Origin: Haloarculaceae archaeon
GTDB taxonomy: Archaea; Halobacteriota; Halobacteria; Halobacteriales; Haloarculaceae
Direction: 5' to 3'
Length of the DNA: 12,610 bases
Assembly (NCBI GenBank): GCA_028274885.1
Contig: JAQCMX010000011.1
Location: 1 to 12,610, forward strand
The notes below the pieces were generated by a model. It saw only the letters and a program-made list of their open reading frames with translations, had not been told where the DNA came from and searched no databases. This document shows positions 6,095-12,454 of the stretch, one piece after another. Both the position numbers and the translations under genes were made by a program. Position 1 is the first letter of the stretch. Every line of letters begins with the position of its first letter.

Positions 6095-6492
6095 TGGAGG
6101 CGCTCAAAGCTGACGTGACACAGGGTCTCGAGAAGGGATCGCTGATCAACTGTGCCGACAACACCGGTGCGCGGGAACTCAAAGTGGTCAGCACGAGCGG
6201 GTACTCCGGCCGGCTGAACCGTCACCCGAAAGCGGGACTCGGTGACAAGATCACCGTCTCCGTGACAAAGGGGACACCGGAGATGCGCCGGCAGGTGCTG
6301 GAGGCGGTCGTCGTTCGCCAGCGCAAACCGATCCGTCGACCTGACGGGACCCGCGTGAAGTTCGAGGACAACGCCGCGGTCATCGTCGACGACAACGAGG
6401 ACCCCCGCGGGACCGAAATCAAGGGGCCGATCGCACGCGAAGTAGCCGAGCGGTTCGGTGCAATCGCCTCGACAGCGACTATGATAGTATGA
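6094..6492 (+). CDS. rpl14p: 50S ribosomal protein L14
   Basis: Beta-barrel protein at the subunit interface that forms intersubunit bridges and contributes to the GTPase-factor docking surface. It has 132 residues, the usual archaeal size. The signatures are LINCADNTGARELKVVS (18-34), the basic strand RLNRHPKAGLGDKITVSV, VVVRQRKPIRRPDGTRVKFEDN, and the C-terminal GTEIKGPIAREVAERFGAIAS. The start has a strong GGAGGTG 7 bases upstream in S17. At its 3' end the L24 ATG overlaps the stop by ATGA, but no ribosome binding site is visible in the preceding 20 bases, so L24 probably depends on L14 translation. Confidence 0.97.
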   Translation: MEALKADVTQGLEKGSLINCADNTGARELKVVSTSGYSGRLNRHPKAGLGDKITVSVTKGTPEMRRQVLEAVVVRQRKPIRRPDGTRVKFEDNAAVIVDDNEDPRGTEIKGPIAREVAERFGAIASTATMIV

Positions 6493-6851
6493 CACAACAA
6501 CCACACAAACAGCGGAAAGCACAGGAGAACGCGCCGCTGCACGAACGACACAAGCAGGTCCGGGCAACCCTGGCCGATGATCTCCGGGAGGAGTACGGAC
6601 AGCGCTCGGTACGGGTCAACGAGGGAGACACCGTCACGGTGCTTCGCGGTGACCACGCCGGCGAGGACGGCGAAGTTGTCGACGTCGATCTCAGGGCGGC
6701 CGAAGTAAATGTCGAGGACATAACACTCGAGACGGCCGACGGTGAGGAAGTGCCCCGCCCGATCGATGCAAGCAATCTCCAGGTGACGAGCCTGGATCTG
6801 TCAGACGATCTTCGCAGACAACGACTCGAAGAGACGGAGGACGAACAATGA
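6489..6851 (+). CDS. rpl24p: 50S ribosomal protein L24 (KOW domain)
   Basis: Assembly-initiating 23S rRNA binder near the tunnel exit. The 120-residue product has the archaeal N-terminal signature HKQRKAQENAPLHERHKQVR, the segment LADDLREEYGQRSVRV, then a KOW motif at about 44-75 (GDTVTVLRGDHAGEDGEVVD). The eukaryotic/archaeal L26-like C-terminal block GEEVPRPIDASNLQVTSLDL follows, and the protein ends in an acidic tail. It starts by ATGA overlap with L14 without a recognisable Shine-Dalgarno sequence. Its own end carries GGAGG (6836-6840), 7 bases before the S4e ATG. Confidence 0.97.
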   Translation: MTQQPHKQRKAQENAPLHERHKQVRATLADDLREEYGQRSVRVNEGDTVTVLRGDHAGEDGEVVDVDLRAAEVNVEDITLETADGEEVPRPIDASNLQVTSLDLSDDLRRQRLEETEDEQ

Positions 6852-7633
6852 GCAATCATCAAAAACGACTCTCGGTCCCCGAGGCCTGGCCGGTCGAGCG
6901 CAAGACCGAGACGTTCACGGTCAAGGCCGACGCCGGTCCGCACGGCGAGTCAGGGGTTCCCCTGCTCATCGTCCTGCGGGACGTGCTCGGTTACGTCGAC
7001 AACAGGAAAGAAGCACGACACGCGCTCAACGAAGACAACGTACGTATAAACGGGAAGGCAATAAGCGACGAGGAGCGACCGGTGGGTATATTCGACATCC
7101 TCGTGTTCACCGAACGCGAGGAGTACTACCGGGTGTTCCCCGACGAGGGTGGCAGACTGACGTTGACGCCCATCGACGAGGACGCCGCACAGAGCAAACT
7201 CGGCAAGATCGTGAACAAACGGGACGTGTCGGGTACTGATGTTCAGTTGACACTCCATGACGGGCAGACGCTGCTCGTCGAACCCGACACGGCATACGAT
7301 GTCGCAGACTCGATCGTCGTTGGCAACGAAGACGGAGAGATTGTCGCTCACTTCGAGTACGGAGAGGGCGCGCTGGTCACGGCTATCGATGGCGCCCACG
7401 CAGGCGAGATCGGCACGGTCGAAGACATTCAGGTAACCCCCGGTAGTTCGGCAAATAACGTTCTTGTCGATCAGGAAAACGGTGGTTTCGAGACGATCGA
7501 GGAGTACGTCGTCGTCATCGACGAGAATTTCACCAGCGACGACGAGGCGGAGAACGGAGCCGACCCGACCGAGGACCACACCGACGAGCCAGCGGCCGAA
7601 GGTGGAGCGGAAAATCAGGAGGGTGAGAGATGA
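6848..7633 (+). CDS. rps4e: 30S ribosomal protein S4e with acidic C-terminal tail
   Basis: Archaeal/eukaryotic-specific small-subunit protein. The 261 residues comprise an N-terminal segment with RLSVPEAWPVERKTETFTVK, an S4-type RNA-binding region at about 37-85 (PLLIVLRDVLGYVDNRKEAR then VRINGKAISDEERPVG), a central S4e domain at about 90-165, and a KOW motif at about 171-205 (ALVTAIDGAHAGEIGTVEDI). Residues about 230-261 are a low-complexity Asp/Glu/Ala tail; the S4e of relatives I remember ends shortly after the KOW domain, so this tail looks longer than usual, though I have not aligned it. It starts by ATGA overlap with L24 and overlaps L5 by ATGA. GGAG at 7618-7621 in the tail is the L5 ribosome binding site. 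Confidence 0.96.
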   Translation: MSNHQKRLSVPEAWPVERKTETFTVKADAGPHGESGVPLLIVLRDVLGYVDNRKEARHALNEDNVRINGKAISDEERPVGIFDILVFTEREEYYRVFPDEGGRLTLTPIDEDAAQSKLGKIVNKRDVSGTDVQLTLHDGQTLLVEPDTAYDVADSIVVGNEDGEIVAHFEYGEGALVTAIDGAHAGEIGTVEDIQVTPGSSANNVLVDQENGGFETIEEYVVVIDENFTSDDEAENGADPTEDHTDEPAAEGGAENQEGER

Positions 7634-8154
7634 GTTCAGACACCGGGACGTTCCACCCCATGCGCGAACCCCGCGTCGAGAAGGTCGTCGTCCACATGGG
7701 TGTCGGCCAGGGCGGCCGCGAACTCGCAGAGGGTGAGGAGATCCTTACGGAGATCACCGACCAGACGCCGGTCCGGACGACGGCGACAGAGACGGAACCG
7801 GATTTCAACATCCGCGAGGGTGATCCGATCGGTGCGAAGGTCACACTACGCAGCGATGACGCGCTCGAATTTCTGGAGATGGCACTCGGATTGGTCGATT
7901 TACGCCGCAGCCAGTTCGACGATACCGGGAACTTCAGTTTCGGTATCGAGGAACACACCGACTTCCCCAGCCAGGAGTACGATCCGACAATCGGTATCTA
8001 CGGGCTTGACGTGACCGTCAACCTCGTTAGACCTGGCTACCGGGTAGCCAAACGTGACAAGGCGAGTCGTCAGATCCCCTCAACCCATCAGTTGAACGTG
8101 ACAGACGCCGTCTCGTTTATCAAGGCGTCGTTCGACGTGGAGGTGGCAGAATGA
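7630..8154 (+). CDS. rpl5p: 50S ribosomal protein L5
   Basis: Central protuberance protein that binds 5S rRNA and contacts P-site tRNA. The 174 residues match the family. It has the N-terminal block FHPMREPRVEKVVVHMGVG, then EILTEITDQTPVRTTATETE and the segment FNIREGDPIGAKVTLRSDDA. The signature strand FDDTGNFSFGIEEHTDFPSQ is followed by YDPTIGIYGLDVTVNLVRPG and YRVAKRDKASRQIP. Its last codons (DVEVAE) carry GGAGGTG (8139-8145), the ribosome binding site of S14. Overlaps with S4e and S14 are both ATGA. It functions with L18, the other 5S rRNA binder, encoded downstream. Confidence 0.98.
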   Translation: MSSDTGTFHPMREPRVEKVVVHMGVGQGGRELAEGEEILTEITDQTPVRTTATETEPDFNIREGDPIGAKVTLRSDDALEFLEMALGLVDLRRSQFDDTGNFSFGIEEHTDFPSQEYDPTIGIYGLDVTVNLVRPGYRVAKRDKASRQIPSTHQLNVTDAVSFIKASFDVEVAE

Positions 8155-8345
8155 GTGAGAGTGACGGGGACACGACAGAGAAGGCAGAGACGACAGGCGA
8201 ACAGGCTGCCAAACGAACGAGACAGCTTCGGGAATGCCAGCGCTGCGGGCGCAAGCAGGGACTCGTCGGTAAATACGACATCTTCCTGTGCCGGCAGTGC
8301 TTCCGCGAGGTGTCCAGAAGCATGGGGTTCAAAAAGTACTCATGA
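8151..8345 (+). CDS. rps14p: 30S ribosomal protein S14, zinc-binding type
   Basis: Small-subunit head protein. The 64-residue product has an acidic N-terminal extension of about 20 residues and then the zinc-binding core: Cys29 and Cys32 in CQRC, and Cys47 and Cys50 in CRQC, separated by GRKQGLVGKYDIFL. The end MGFKKYS matches the archaeal family. All four ligands are present, so it should bind Zn. A strong GGAGGTG lies 5 bases before the start. It overlaps S8 by ATGA (8342-8345) with no clear ribosome binding site for S8 nearby. Confidence 0.97.
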   Translation: MSESDGDTTEKAETTGEQAAKRTRQLRECQRCGRKQGLVGKYDIFLCRQCFREVSRSMGFKKYS

Positions 8346-8734
8346 CAGGAAATGACCCACTTGCCAACGCGCTCTCGGCGATCGACAACGCGGAAAGCGT
8401 AGGGCACCTGACACAAGACGTACAGCCCGCCTCGAACGAGATCGGCAACGTCCTCGAGGTCTTTTACGACCGCGGGTATATCGACGGGTTTCAGCACGTC
8501 GACGACGGTAAGGCCGGTCTGTTCGAGGTCGAACTGAAAGGATCGATAAACGACTGTGGTCCCGTCAAACCCAGATACGCAGCGGGTGCAGACGAGTTCG
8601 AAAGGTGGGAAAAACGGTTTCTCCCAGCCCGTGATTACGGGACACTCGTTGTCACTACCTCCCACGGTATCATGAGCCACTACGACGCTCGTGAACAGGG
8701 GATCGGCGGACAGGTCATCGCATACGTATACTAA
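8342..8734 (+). CDS. rps8p: 30S ribosomal protein S8
   Basis: Primary 16S rRNA binder in the central domain. The start at 8342 gives MTGNDPLANALSAIDNAESV, the family N-terminus, and overlaps the S14 stop by ATGA; upstream in-frame starts inside S14 would add non-conserved residues and are rejected. The product is 130 residues. The C-terminal RNA-binding half includes IMSHYDAREQGIGGQVIAYV, which is the archaeal S8 signature. Upstream sequence lacks a good Shine-Dalgarno site, so translation likely depends on coupling to S14. L6 begins 2 bases after the stop. Confidence 0.97.
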   Translation: MTGNDPLANALSAIDNAESVGHLTQDVQPASNEIGNVLEVFYDRGYIDGFQHVDDGKAGLFEVELKGSINDCGPVKPRYAAGADEFERWEKRFLPARDYGTLVVTTSHGIMSHYDAREQGIGGQVIAYVY

Positions 8735-8736
8735 CA

Positions 8737-9303
8737 ATGATACGAACAGAACTCGAACTACCGGAGAAGGTAAGCGCCGAGGTGGACCATCTGGAGCTTA
8801 CCGTCGACGGACCGAACGGCAGCGTCACGCGCAGACTGTGGTATCCGGACATCTCGGTCTCTGTCGAGAACGTCCCCGCCGAGGGCGAAGGCGACACTGG
8901 GGAAGCAGTCGTCATCGAAAGTGAGGAAACCGACGCCAAGACGAACTCGACGGTGGGGACCTTCGAAAGTCACGTCCTGAACATGTTCCACGGCGTGACA
9001 GAGGGATGGGAGTACGAGATGGAGGTGTTTTACTCTCACTTCCCGATGCAGGTTACCGTCGAGAGCGACGAGGTCGTCATCGAGAACTTCATCGGTGAGA
9101 AGGCACCGCGCCGGACACCGATCCGGGGCGACACCGACGTAGAGATCGACGAGGAGATGGTTCATCTGCGTGGCCCCGACATCGAGGCGGTCGGGCAGAC
9201 AGCTGCCGATATAGAACAGCTGACACGAATGACCGACAAGGATGTCCGCGTCTTCCAGGACGGGGTCTACATCACACAGAAACCCGACAGAGGTGATGCC
9301 TGA
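8737..9303 (+). CDS. rpl6p: 50S ribosomal protein L6, with loop insertion
   Basis: Protein near the sarcin-ricin loop, important for factor binding. The 188 residues form two similar L6 domains. The N-terminal domain has LELTVDGPNGSVTRRLWYPD. The C-terminal domain includes MFHGVTEGWEYEMEVFYSHF, ENFIGEKAPRRTPIRGDTD and the conserved GPDIEAVGQTAADIEQLTR. Compared with Haloarcula L6 as I remember it (about 177 residues), the extra length lies in a Gly/Glu-rich loop at about residues 44-56 (ENVPAEGEGDTGE) between two strands of the first domain. No ribosome binding site is visible close to the ATG, which follows the S8 stop by 2 bases. GAGGTGAT near its end (9290-9297) serves L32e. Confidence 0.97.
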   Translation: MIRTELELPEKVSAEVDHLELTVDGPNGSVTRRLWYPDISVSVENVPAEGEGDTGEAVVIESEETDAKTNSTVGTFESHVLNMFHGVTEGWEYEMEVFYSHFPMQVTVESDEVVIENFIGEKAPRRTPIRGDTDVEIDEEMVHLRGPDIEAVGQTAADIEQLTRMTDKDVRVFQDGVYITQKPDRGDA

Positions 9304-10355
9304 TGAGCGACGAGAATGACGAGAGAGCGGGCAAAAAGCAGGACGTCGACGCCGAAGAGTCGGAGACGTCCGATGAACAGCCAGACGAGAGCCCCGAAAC
9401 CGAACAGACGGATCTGACCGAACTTGGTGGGGTCGACGAACAGAAAGCAGGAATTCTCCGGGAGGCAGGCTACGAGAGCCAGGAGCACGTCAGTGCCGCA
9501 AGCCAGGACCAACTGACCGAACTCGACGGGATTTCCACGGCTCTGGCCGCCCGGATCAAGGCCGAAACCGACGAACTCGAGGTGAGCGACGATGTCGAGG
9601 CGAGTGTCGAAGAGCTCACACCCGAGACGGACGCAGTTCCCAAGGAGGAACCCGAAGAGACAGAACAAAAAGAACAGTACGAGGAGCTGACAGATATCAG
9701 TGGCGTCGGCGAACCGAAAGCGGAGACACTCCGGGACGCCGGCTACGAGACGGTCGATCACGTACGCGGTGCAAGCCAGGAGGAACTGGCCGACATCGAC
9801 GGGATCGGGATGGCCCTTGCCGCCCGGATCAAGGCCGATATCGGTGATATCGATGTTAGTCCGGAGGTCGAGGCGGAGATCGAAGAGGAGACAGTCGAAG
9901 CGGACACAGCGGTGGAAACGGAACTCCGCCCCCGTGGTCTCGTCGACAAGACTCCCGACCTGGACGACACCGAACGGCGACTCCTAAAACAGCGCCAGCG
10001 GGGCGGACAGCCGGATTTCAATCGGCAGGACCACCACAAAAAGAAGCGCGTCCCGAAATCCTGGCGTCGGCCTCGCGGACAACTCTCGAAACAGCGCAAA
10101 GGGGTCAAGGGCAAGGGCGCATCTGTCGAGGCGGGCTTTCGAACGCCCAAGGCGGTCCGGGGTCGTCATCCCTCGGGCTTCGAGGAGGTGCGCGTTCACA
10201 ACGTCGACGATCTCGAGGGTGTCGACGGGGACACGGAGGCAGTCCGCATCGCTTCGAAGGTCGGCGGACGGAAACGCGAACGGATCGAGGAAGTAGCAGA
10301 GGATAGAAAAATTCGCGTTCTCAATCCGACCTACGAGGAGGTGGAGGTCGAATGA
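9303..10355 (+). CDS. rpl32e: 50S ribosomal protein L32e with duplicated helix-hairpin-helix N-terminal module
   Basis: Archaeal/eukaryotic large-subunit protein. The conserved L32e core occupies about residues 208-350: PRGLVDKTPDL, FNRQDHHKKKRVPKSWRRPR, GQLSKQRKGVKGKGASVEAG, GRHPSGFEEVRVHNVDDLEG and the end VLNPTYEEVEVE. Before it lie about 200 acidic residues containing two copies of a double helix-hairpin-helix module, residues 38-104 and 129-195. They align without gaps at a fixed 91-residue offset with 37 of 67 positions identical by my count. Haloarcula L32e, as I remember it, is about 241 residues with one such module, so this protein has a tandem duplication. Copy 2 keeps both GhG hairpins (GVG 134-136, GIG 167-169); copy 1 reads GVD (43-45) and GIS (76-78). 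The start shares one base with the L6 stop. GGAGGTG (10337-10343) serves L19e. Confidence 0.96.
   Translation: MSDENDERAGKKQDVDAEESETSDEQPDESPETEQTDLTELGGVDEQKAGILREAGYESQEHVSAASQDQLTELDGISTALAARIKAETDELEVSDDVEASVEELTPETDAVPKEEPEETEQKEQYEELTDISGVGEPKAETLRDAGYETVDHVRGASQEELADIDGIGMALAARIKADIGDIDVSPEVEAEIEEETVEADTAVETELRPRGLVDKTPDLDDTERRLLKQRQRGGQPDFNRQDHHKKKRVPKSWRRPRGQLSKQRKGVKGKGASVEAGFRTPKAVRGRHPSGFEEVRVHNVDDLEGVDGDTEAVRIASKVGGRKRERIEEVAEDRKIRVLNPTYEEVEVE
9414..9614 (+). repeat. L32e helix-hairpin-helix module, copy 1
   Basis: Encodes residues 38-104. Two helix-hairpin-helix units are visible: GGVDEQKAGILREAGY and DGISTALAARIKA. Both second hairpin glycines are replaced (Asp45, Ser78). The DNA run GCCGCCCGGATCAAGGCCGA is identical in the two copies, although most synonymous positions elsewhere have diverged. 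Confidence 0.85.
9687..9887 (+). repeat. L32e helix-hairpin-helix module, copy 2
   Basis: Encodes residues 129-195, exactly 273 bases after copy 1. The units are SGVGEPKAETLRDAGY and DGIGMALAARIKA with intact GhG hairpins. It is the copy adjacent to the L32e core and resembles the single module of other haloarchaeal L32e more closely than copy 1, so it is probably the ancestral one. Confidence 0.85.
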
Positions 10356-10795
10356 CCGATCTGAGTACACAGAAACGACTCGCGTCGGAGGTCCTCGGCG
10401 TGGGCAAAAACAAGATCTGGCTGGACCCGGGAAGACAGGAGGACATCTCGGAAGCGATCACACGTGAGGACATCCGGAACCTGATCGACCAGGGTTCGAT
10501 CAGGGCCGAGCCACCGAAGAGCAACTCTCGTGGTCGCGCACGAAAGCGCAACGAGAAACGAGCGTACGGCCATCAGAAAGGAGCCGGCAACCGCAAGGGG
10601 AAAGCCGGCGCGCGAGAAAATGAGAAGGAAGACTGGCAGTCACGGATTCGCGCACAGCGCGAGCTGTTGCGCGACCTCCGCGACGAGGACGAACTCGACC
10701 GCTCTACGTACCGCGAACTCTACGACAAGGCGGGCGGTGGCGAGTTCGACAGTGTCGCGGATCTCAGGCGATATATCACGGACGGTGACAACTAA
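10352..10795 (+). CDS. rpl19e: 50S ribosomal protein L19e
   Basis: Archaeal/eukaryotic large-subunit protein with long helices that reach over the subunit surface. The product is 147 residues. The N-terminal signature LSTQKRLASEVLGVGKNKIW is followed by DPGRQEDISEAITREDIRNL. The basic linker includes NSRGRARKRNEKRAYGHQKG and GNRKGKAGARENEKEDWQSR, and the C-terminal helix has YRELYDKAGGGEFDSVADLR. It overlaps the L32e stop by ATGA, with the GGAGGTG at 10337-10343 spaced 8 bases from the ATG. The TAA stop shares a base with the L18 start, and GGTGA (10784-10788) is the likely L18 ribosome binding site. Confidence 0.98.
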   Translation: MTDLSTQKRLASEVLGVGKNKIWLDPGRQEDISEAITREDIRNLIDQGSIRAEPPKSNSRGRARKRNEKRAYGHQKGAGNRKGKAGARENEKEDWQSRIRAQRELLRDLRDEDELDRSTYRELYDKAGGGEFDSVADLRRYITDGDN

Positions 10796-11355
10796 TGGCA
10801 ACAGGACCACGATATACGGTGCCGATGCGGCGACGCCGCGAGGCCCGGACGGACTACCATCAGCGGTTGCGCCTGCTGAAATCGGGCAAACCACGCCTCG
10901 TTGCTCGCAAGGGCAACAAAAACGTCAGGGCGCAGCTGGTCGTAACCGGGCCACAGGGCGACAAAACAGTTGCGAGTGCACACTCACAGGACTTACAGGG
11001 GTATGGCTGGGAGGCGCCGACGGGTAACATGCCCGCGGCGTATCTGACCGGCCTGCTCGCAGGCCTGCGCGCACTCGATACGGACGTAGAACAGGCGGTG
11101 CTCGACATCGGGCTGAACTCCCCGACGCCAGGGAGTAAGGTATTCGCTGTACAGGAAGGCGCTATCGACGCCGGACTCGATATCCCACACAACGACGAGG
11201 TGCTGGCCGACTGGGGGCGGACCCGCGGCGAGCACATCGCCGAGTACGCCACCCAGCAGGATGGCCTCTACAGTGGGGAGTTCGATGCAACAGATCTACC
11301 GGAACACTTCGACGAAATGCGAGAAACACTCCTCGACGGGGAGGTCGAGCTATGA
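10795..11355 (+). CDS. rpl18p: 50S ribosomal protein L18
   Basis: 5S rRNA-binding protein of the central protuberance, partner of L5. The 186 residues are the long archaeal (L5-eukaryote-like) form. The basic N-terminus MATGPRYTVPMRRRREARTD and YHQRLRLLKSGKPRLVARKG contact 5S rRNA. NKNVRAQLVVTGPQGDKTVA and GWEAPTGNMPAAYLTGLLAG are family blocks, followed by the archaeal C-terminal extension with IDAGLDIPHNDEVLADWGRT and RGEHIAEYA. Its last codons (GEVEL) carry GGAGGT (11340-11345), serving S5, and the genes overlap by ATGA. Confidence 0.98.
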   Translation: MATGPRYTVPMRRRREARTDYHQRLRLLKSGKPRLVARKGNKNVRAQLVVTGPQGDKTVASAHSQDLQGYGWEAPTGNMPAAYLTGLLAGLRALDTDVEQAVLDIGLNSPTPGSKVFAVQEGAIDAGLDIPHNDEVLADWGRTRGEHIAEYATQQDGLYSGEFDATDLPEHFDEMRETLLDGEVEL

Positions 11356-11993
11356 GCGAACGAGACGGATGGGAGCCCCAGACGCGGCTGGGCAAGATGG
11401 TCGCCGACGGCGAGATAGAAACGATGGAAGGAGCACTGAGCGCGGGACTACCACTCAAAGAGCCGGAACTCGTCGACCAGCTCGTCCCCGATCTGGAAGA
11501 TGAGGTACTCGATATCAACATGGTCCAGCGGATGACCGACTCCGGCCGGCGGGTGAAATTCCGCTGTGTCGTCGCAATCGGCAACCGCGATGGTCTCGTT
11601 GGTTACGCCGAGGGCCGAGACGATCAGGTCGGCGGTGCAATACAGAAGGCGATCGATATCGGAAAACTGAATCTGATCAAGGTGCCACTCGGAAGCGGAT
11701 CCTGGGAGGACCGTCCCGGTGGTGATCACTCGCTCGTTCGAAACGCCGAGGGGAAGGCGGGCAGCGTGACTGTCGAGATTATGCCCGCACCGAAAGGTCT
11801 CGGTCTCGCGGCGGCGGAGACTCCGCGTAAGGTGCTCGAACTGGCTGGCGTCGAGGACGCCTGGACGAAAAGCCACGGCAACACCAGGACGACAGTCAAC
11901 CTCGCCAAAGCCACATACAACGCGCTCCAGAACGCCGCAGAGGCGCGCGTTCCACAGCGCATCCACGAACAACAGCGCGAGGTGACAGAATGA
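11352..11993 (+). CDS. rps5p: 30S ribosomal protein S5
   Basis: Small-subunit body protein that affects decoding accuracy and mRNA entry, interacting with S4-type proteins and S8. The 213-residue product has the archaeal N-terminal extension (WEPQTRLGKMVADGEIETM), a double-stranded-RNA-binding-like domain at about 52-115 with VQRMTDSGRRVKFRCVVAIG and GNRDGLVGYAEGRDDQVGGA, and the C-terminal ribosomal fold with IMPAPKGLGLAAAETPRKVL and SHGNTRTTVNLAKATYNAL. The SGRRVKF loop and GxG turns look intact. ATGA overlaps occur at both ends. GAGGTGA (11979-11985) in the last codons serves L30. Confidence 0.98.
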   Translation: MSERDGWEPQTRLGKMVADGEIETMEGALSAGLPLKEPELVDQLVPDLEDEVLDINMVQRMTDSGRRVKFRCVVAIGNRDGLVGYAEGRDDQVGGAIQKAIDIGKLNLIKVPLGSGSWEDRPGGDHSLVRNAEGKAGSVTVEIMPAPKGLGLAAAETPRKVLELAGVEDAWTKSHGNTRTTVNLAKATYNALQNAAEARVPQRIHEQQREVTE

Positions 11994-12454
11994 AAGCGAT
12001 AGTGCAGCTCCGTGGTGAGATCAATATCAACCAGGACATCCTCGACACCCTCGAGATGCTGAACCTTGGTCGTGTCAACCACGCCACCTTGGTCCCCGAG
12101 GAACCAACTTACGATGGGATGATCACGAAGGTAAACGACTACGTCGCACACGGGACCCCGGGTCAGGCGACCGTCGAACTCCTGTTGCAGCGTCGCGGGG
12201 TACCCGACGAGGGGGACGCGGATATCGACGACGAGTGGGTCGAGGACAACACCGGGTACGGTAGCGTACACGAGCTGGCTGCCGGGCTACTGGCCGAGGA
12301 GACGACGCTGCAAGACGTCGGTATCAGTCCAACGCTTCGCTTGCATCCCCCACGTGGCGGACACGGCGGGATCAAACAGCCGGTCAAGACCGGCGGCCAG
12401 TTGGGTGTTCACGAGACCGAAGACATCGACGATCTACTGGAGGCGATGCGATAA
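11990..12454 (+). CDS. rpl30p: 50S ribosomal protein L30
   Basis: Large-subunit protein of the long archaeal (L7-eukaryote-like) type, 154 residues against about 60 in bacteria. The N-terminal ferredoxin-like segment has MKAIVQLRGEININQDILDT and LNLGRVNHATLVPEEPTYDG. The middle insertion characteristic of archaea spans about residues 60-105 and includes the acidic DADIDDEWVEDN. The C-terminus has SPTLRLHPPRGGHGGIKQPV followed by KTGGQLGVHETEDIDDLLEA. It overlaps S5 by ATGA. The TAA stop shares a base with the L15 ATG, and GGAGG (12439-12443) is the likely L15 ribosome binding site. Confidence 0.98.
   Translation: MKAIVQLRGEININQDILDTLEMLNLGRVNHATLVPEEPTYDGMITKVNDYVAHGTPGQATVELLLQRRGVPDEGDADIDDEWVEDNTGYGSVHELAAGLLAEETTLQDVGISPTLRLHPPRGGHGGIKQPVKTGGQLGVHETEDIDDLLEAMR

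Noticed and set aside
8288..8341. Upstream in-frame start that would extend S8 by 18 residues
   Set aside because: The added residues lie entirely inside S14 in another frame and are not S8-like. MTGNDPLANAL at 8342 is the conserved N-terminus and overlaps the S14 stop by ATGA.
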